Source: Larix kaempferi (taxonomy: Eukaryota; Streptophyta; Pinopsida; Pinales; Pinaceae). From it: a stretch of DNA of 64,000 nt. Positions 63,111 through 64,000 of the stretch are shown here, one piece after another (the stretch's first letter is position 1; each line of letters begins with the position of its first letter). Under the pieces are notes generated by a model that was given only the letters and a program-made list of their open reading frames with translations, was not told the origin of the DNA and searched no databases. The stretch covers positions 8,264,001 to 8,328,000 of the forward strand of contig BSBM01000461.1 of NCBI GenBank assembly GCA_027924585.1, written 5' to 3'. The position numbers and the translations under genes are program-made.

Positions 63111-64000
63111 TGAACAAATTTTCCTCTCATTAACATCTTTTGTCATTTTGAGAATTGTTTTGAGAGCAATTTTGCTTCAAAGACTTGGAAGATGTGCCCG
63201 TGGTCACGTTTGGGAGATGTGCCCCAGATTTATGTGAGAGTATGATGTAATTCAACCATTTTCATTGAGTATATTTGCAGGTAATGTAGTTGAACCAAGG
63301 CTGGGTCGAATTTCAGAAACTCCAACAAGTCTATGGTTCGAATTTTAGAGTTTTTTAGTGATTTCTAGTGCTGTATTGTTAAGTAAGAGTGGAGAGAATA
63401 TTTTGTAATGATTTGAGGAGTCTCTTGGCTCATTTATTATGTATTTACTGTATAAATGAATCTATGATATCATTCAATCTATTTAATATTACAGAATTCA
63501 GAAATATTCAGAGTTTTCTTCACCCCTTCTAGATTTTCCTAGTTTTTGATTAGTTTCCAGAATGCATTTAATAAATGAATGAGTATTGCTACAAATGAAG
63601 TCATTCTTGTTCCTGGAGTTGCTTAATATGCCATATGTAATATTCCATGTCTCATTAAGAATTTAGTGAGCCTTTATTGATTGTTTGGGAGCCATGAATT
63701 TTCATTAGTTGTGTAATCCTGGAAGGCAATTTTACTAATATTTTTGTGAGACTTGCTCAGAACTTCATATAAATTTATAGAGTGTTATTTTAATTTTTAA
63801 TGAATTTAATTTAATGATATTTAACCTCTTTTATTCAGAAACACCCATCCCCAGCCTCCAGTTAAACTTCATACCCATAATAGTATGCATATGCCGAGGG
63901 GCCAAGAGCGTTGGATTAAATTGAATATTTATGCTCTTGAAACATCAATGGTATTATTAATTTGCGCATAGGTATAAGCCAATATCAGATCCTTCCTTCC

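Larger units (their letters stand above)
62510..63981 (+). repeat. Probable LTR of a plus-strand retrotransposon at the window edge
   Basis: Begins TGTCATGTCCCCTC, a common plant gypsy LTR start. It has a TATA box at 63102-63110 and ends near 63981 with GCCA, followed by ATATCAGATCC, which resembles a decayed initiator tRNA-Met primer site. If right, the internal region begins just outside the window. Neither the primer site nor the second LTR can be confirmed here. Confidence 0.4.

Overview
This is eukaryotic nuclear DNA, almost certainly from a land plant with a large, repeat-rich genome (possibly a gymnosperm, but the window does not settle this). The evidence is the dominance of Ty3/gypsy-type LTR retroelements with initiator-tRNA-Met primer sites, inverted-repeat DNA elements, long AT-rich intergenic DNA and one short plant-style BAP31-like gene. 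No bacterial operon structure or CRISPR array is visible.

Positions 1-33383 are one continuous head-to-tail array of a 2655-bp unit, present as twelve complete units plus a thirteenth cut by the left window edge. Each unit is a 621-bp LTR plus a 2034-bp internal region read on the minus strand: primer site, a Gag-protease reading frame, then a short purine-rich tract. Each LTR serves both neighbours (LTR-internal-LTR-internal and so on). There is no reverse transcriptase, RNase H or integrase, so the element is non-autonomous. The array ends on the right at a 5' LTR (32763-33383) facing unrelated AT-rich DNA. Eleven of the twelve complete Gag-protease frames are open. One has a stop codon, and the right-most has a changed protease active-site triplet.

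Positions 33384-37858 hold a solo-LTR-like sequence (34008-34413), a well-folding tRNA gene with anticodon UAU (36635-36706), and a 341-bp inverted-repeat element (36773-37113). Positions 37859-46025 hold a decayed minus-strand Ty3/gypsy element: a putative 3.6-kb 5' LTR, primer site, gag, and protease-RT-RNase H-integrase, interrupted by stops and frameshifts. It is cut off in the integrase C terminus, directly against a different LTR-like start. A remnant of another gypsy element lies at about 47240-47724.

Positions 47910-53312 contain two copies of a 1.6-1.7-kb foldback element with 330-400-bp inverted arms and a C-rich core, separated by microsatellite and simple-repeat DNA. Positions 55740-58070 are strongly decayed tandem repeats of about 205 bp and about 325 bp.

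The only convincing host protein gene is at 60869-61264 (+), a 131-residue BAP31-like ER membrane protein. The right edge (62510-63981) looks like a plus-strand LTR with its own TATA box and a very purine-rich segment. The two parts of most general interest are the LTR-retroelement array and the two-member foldback family.
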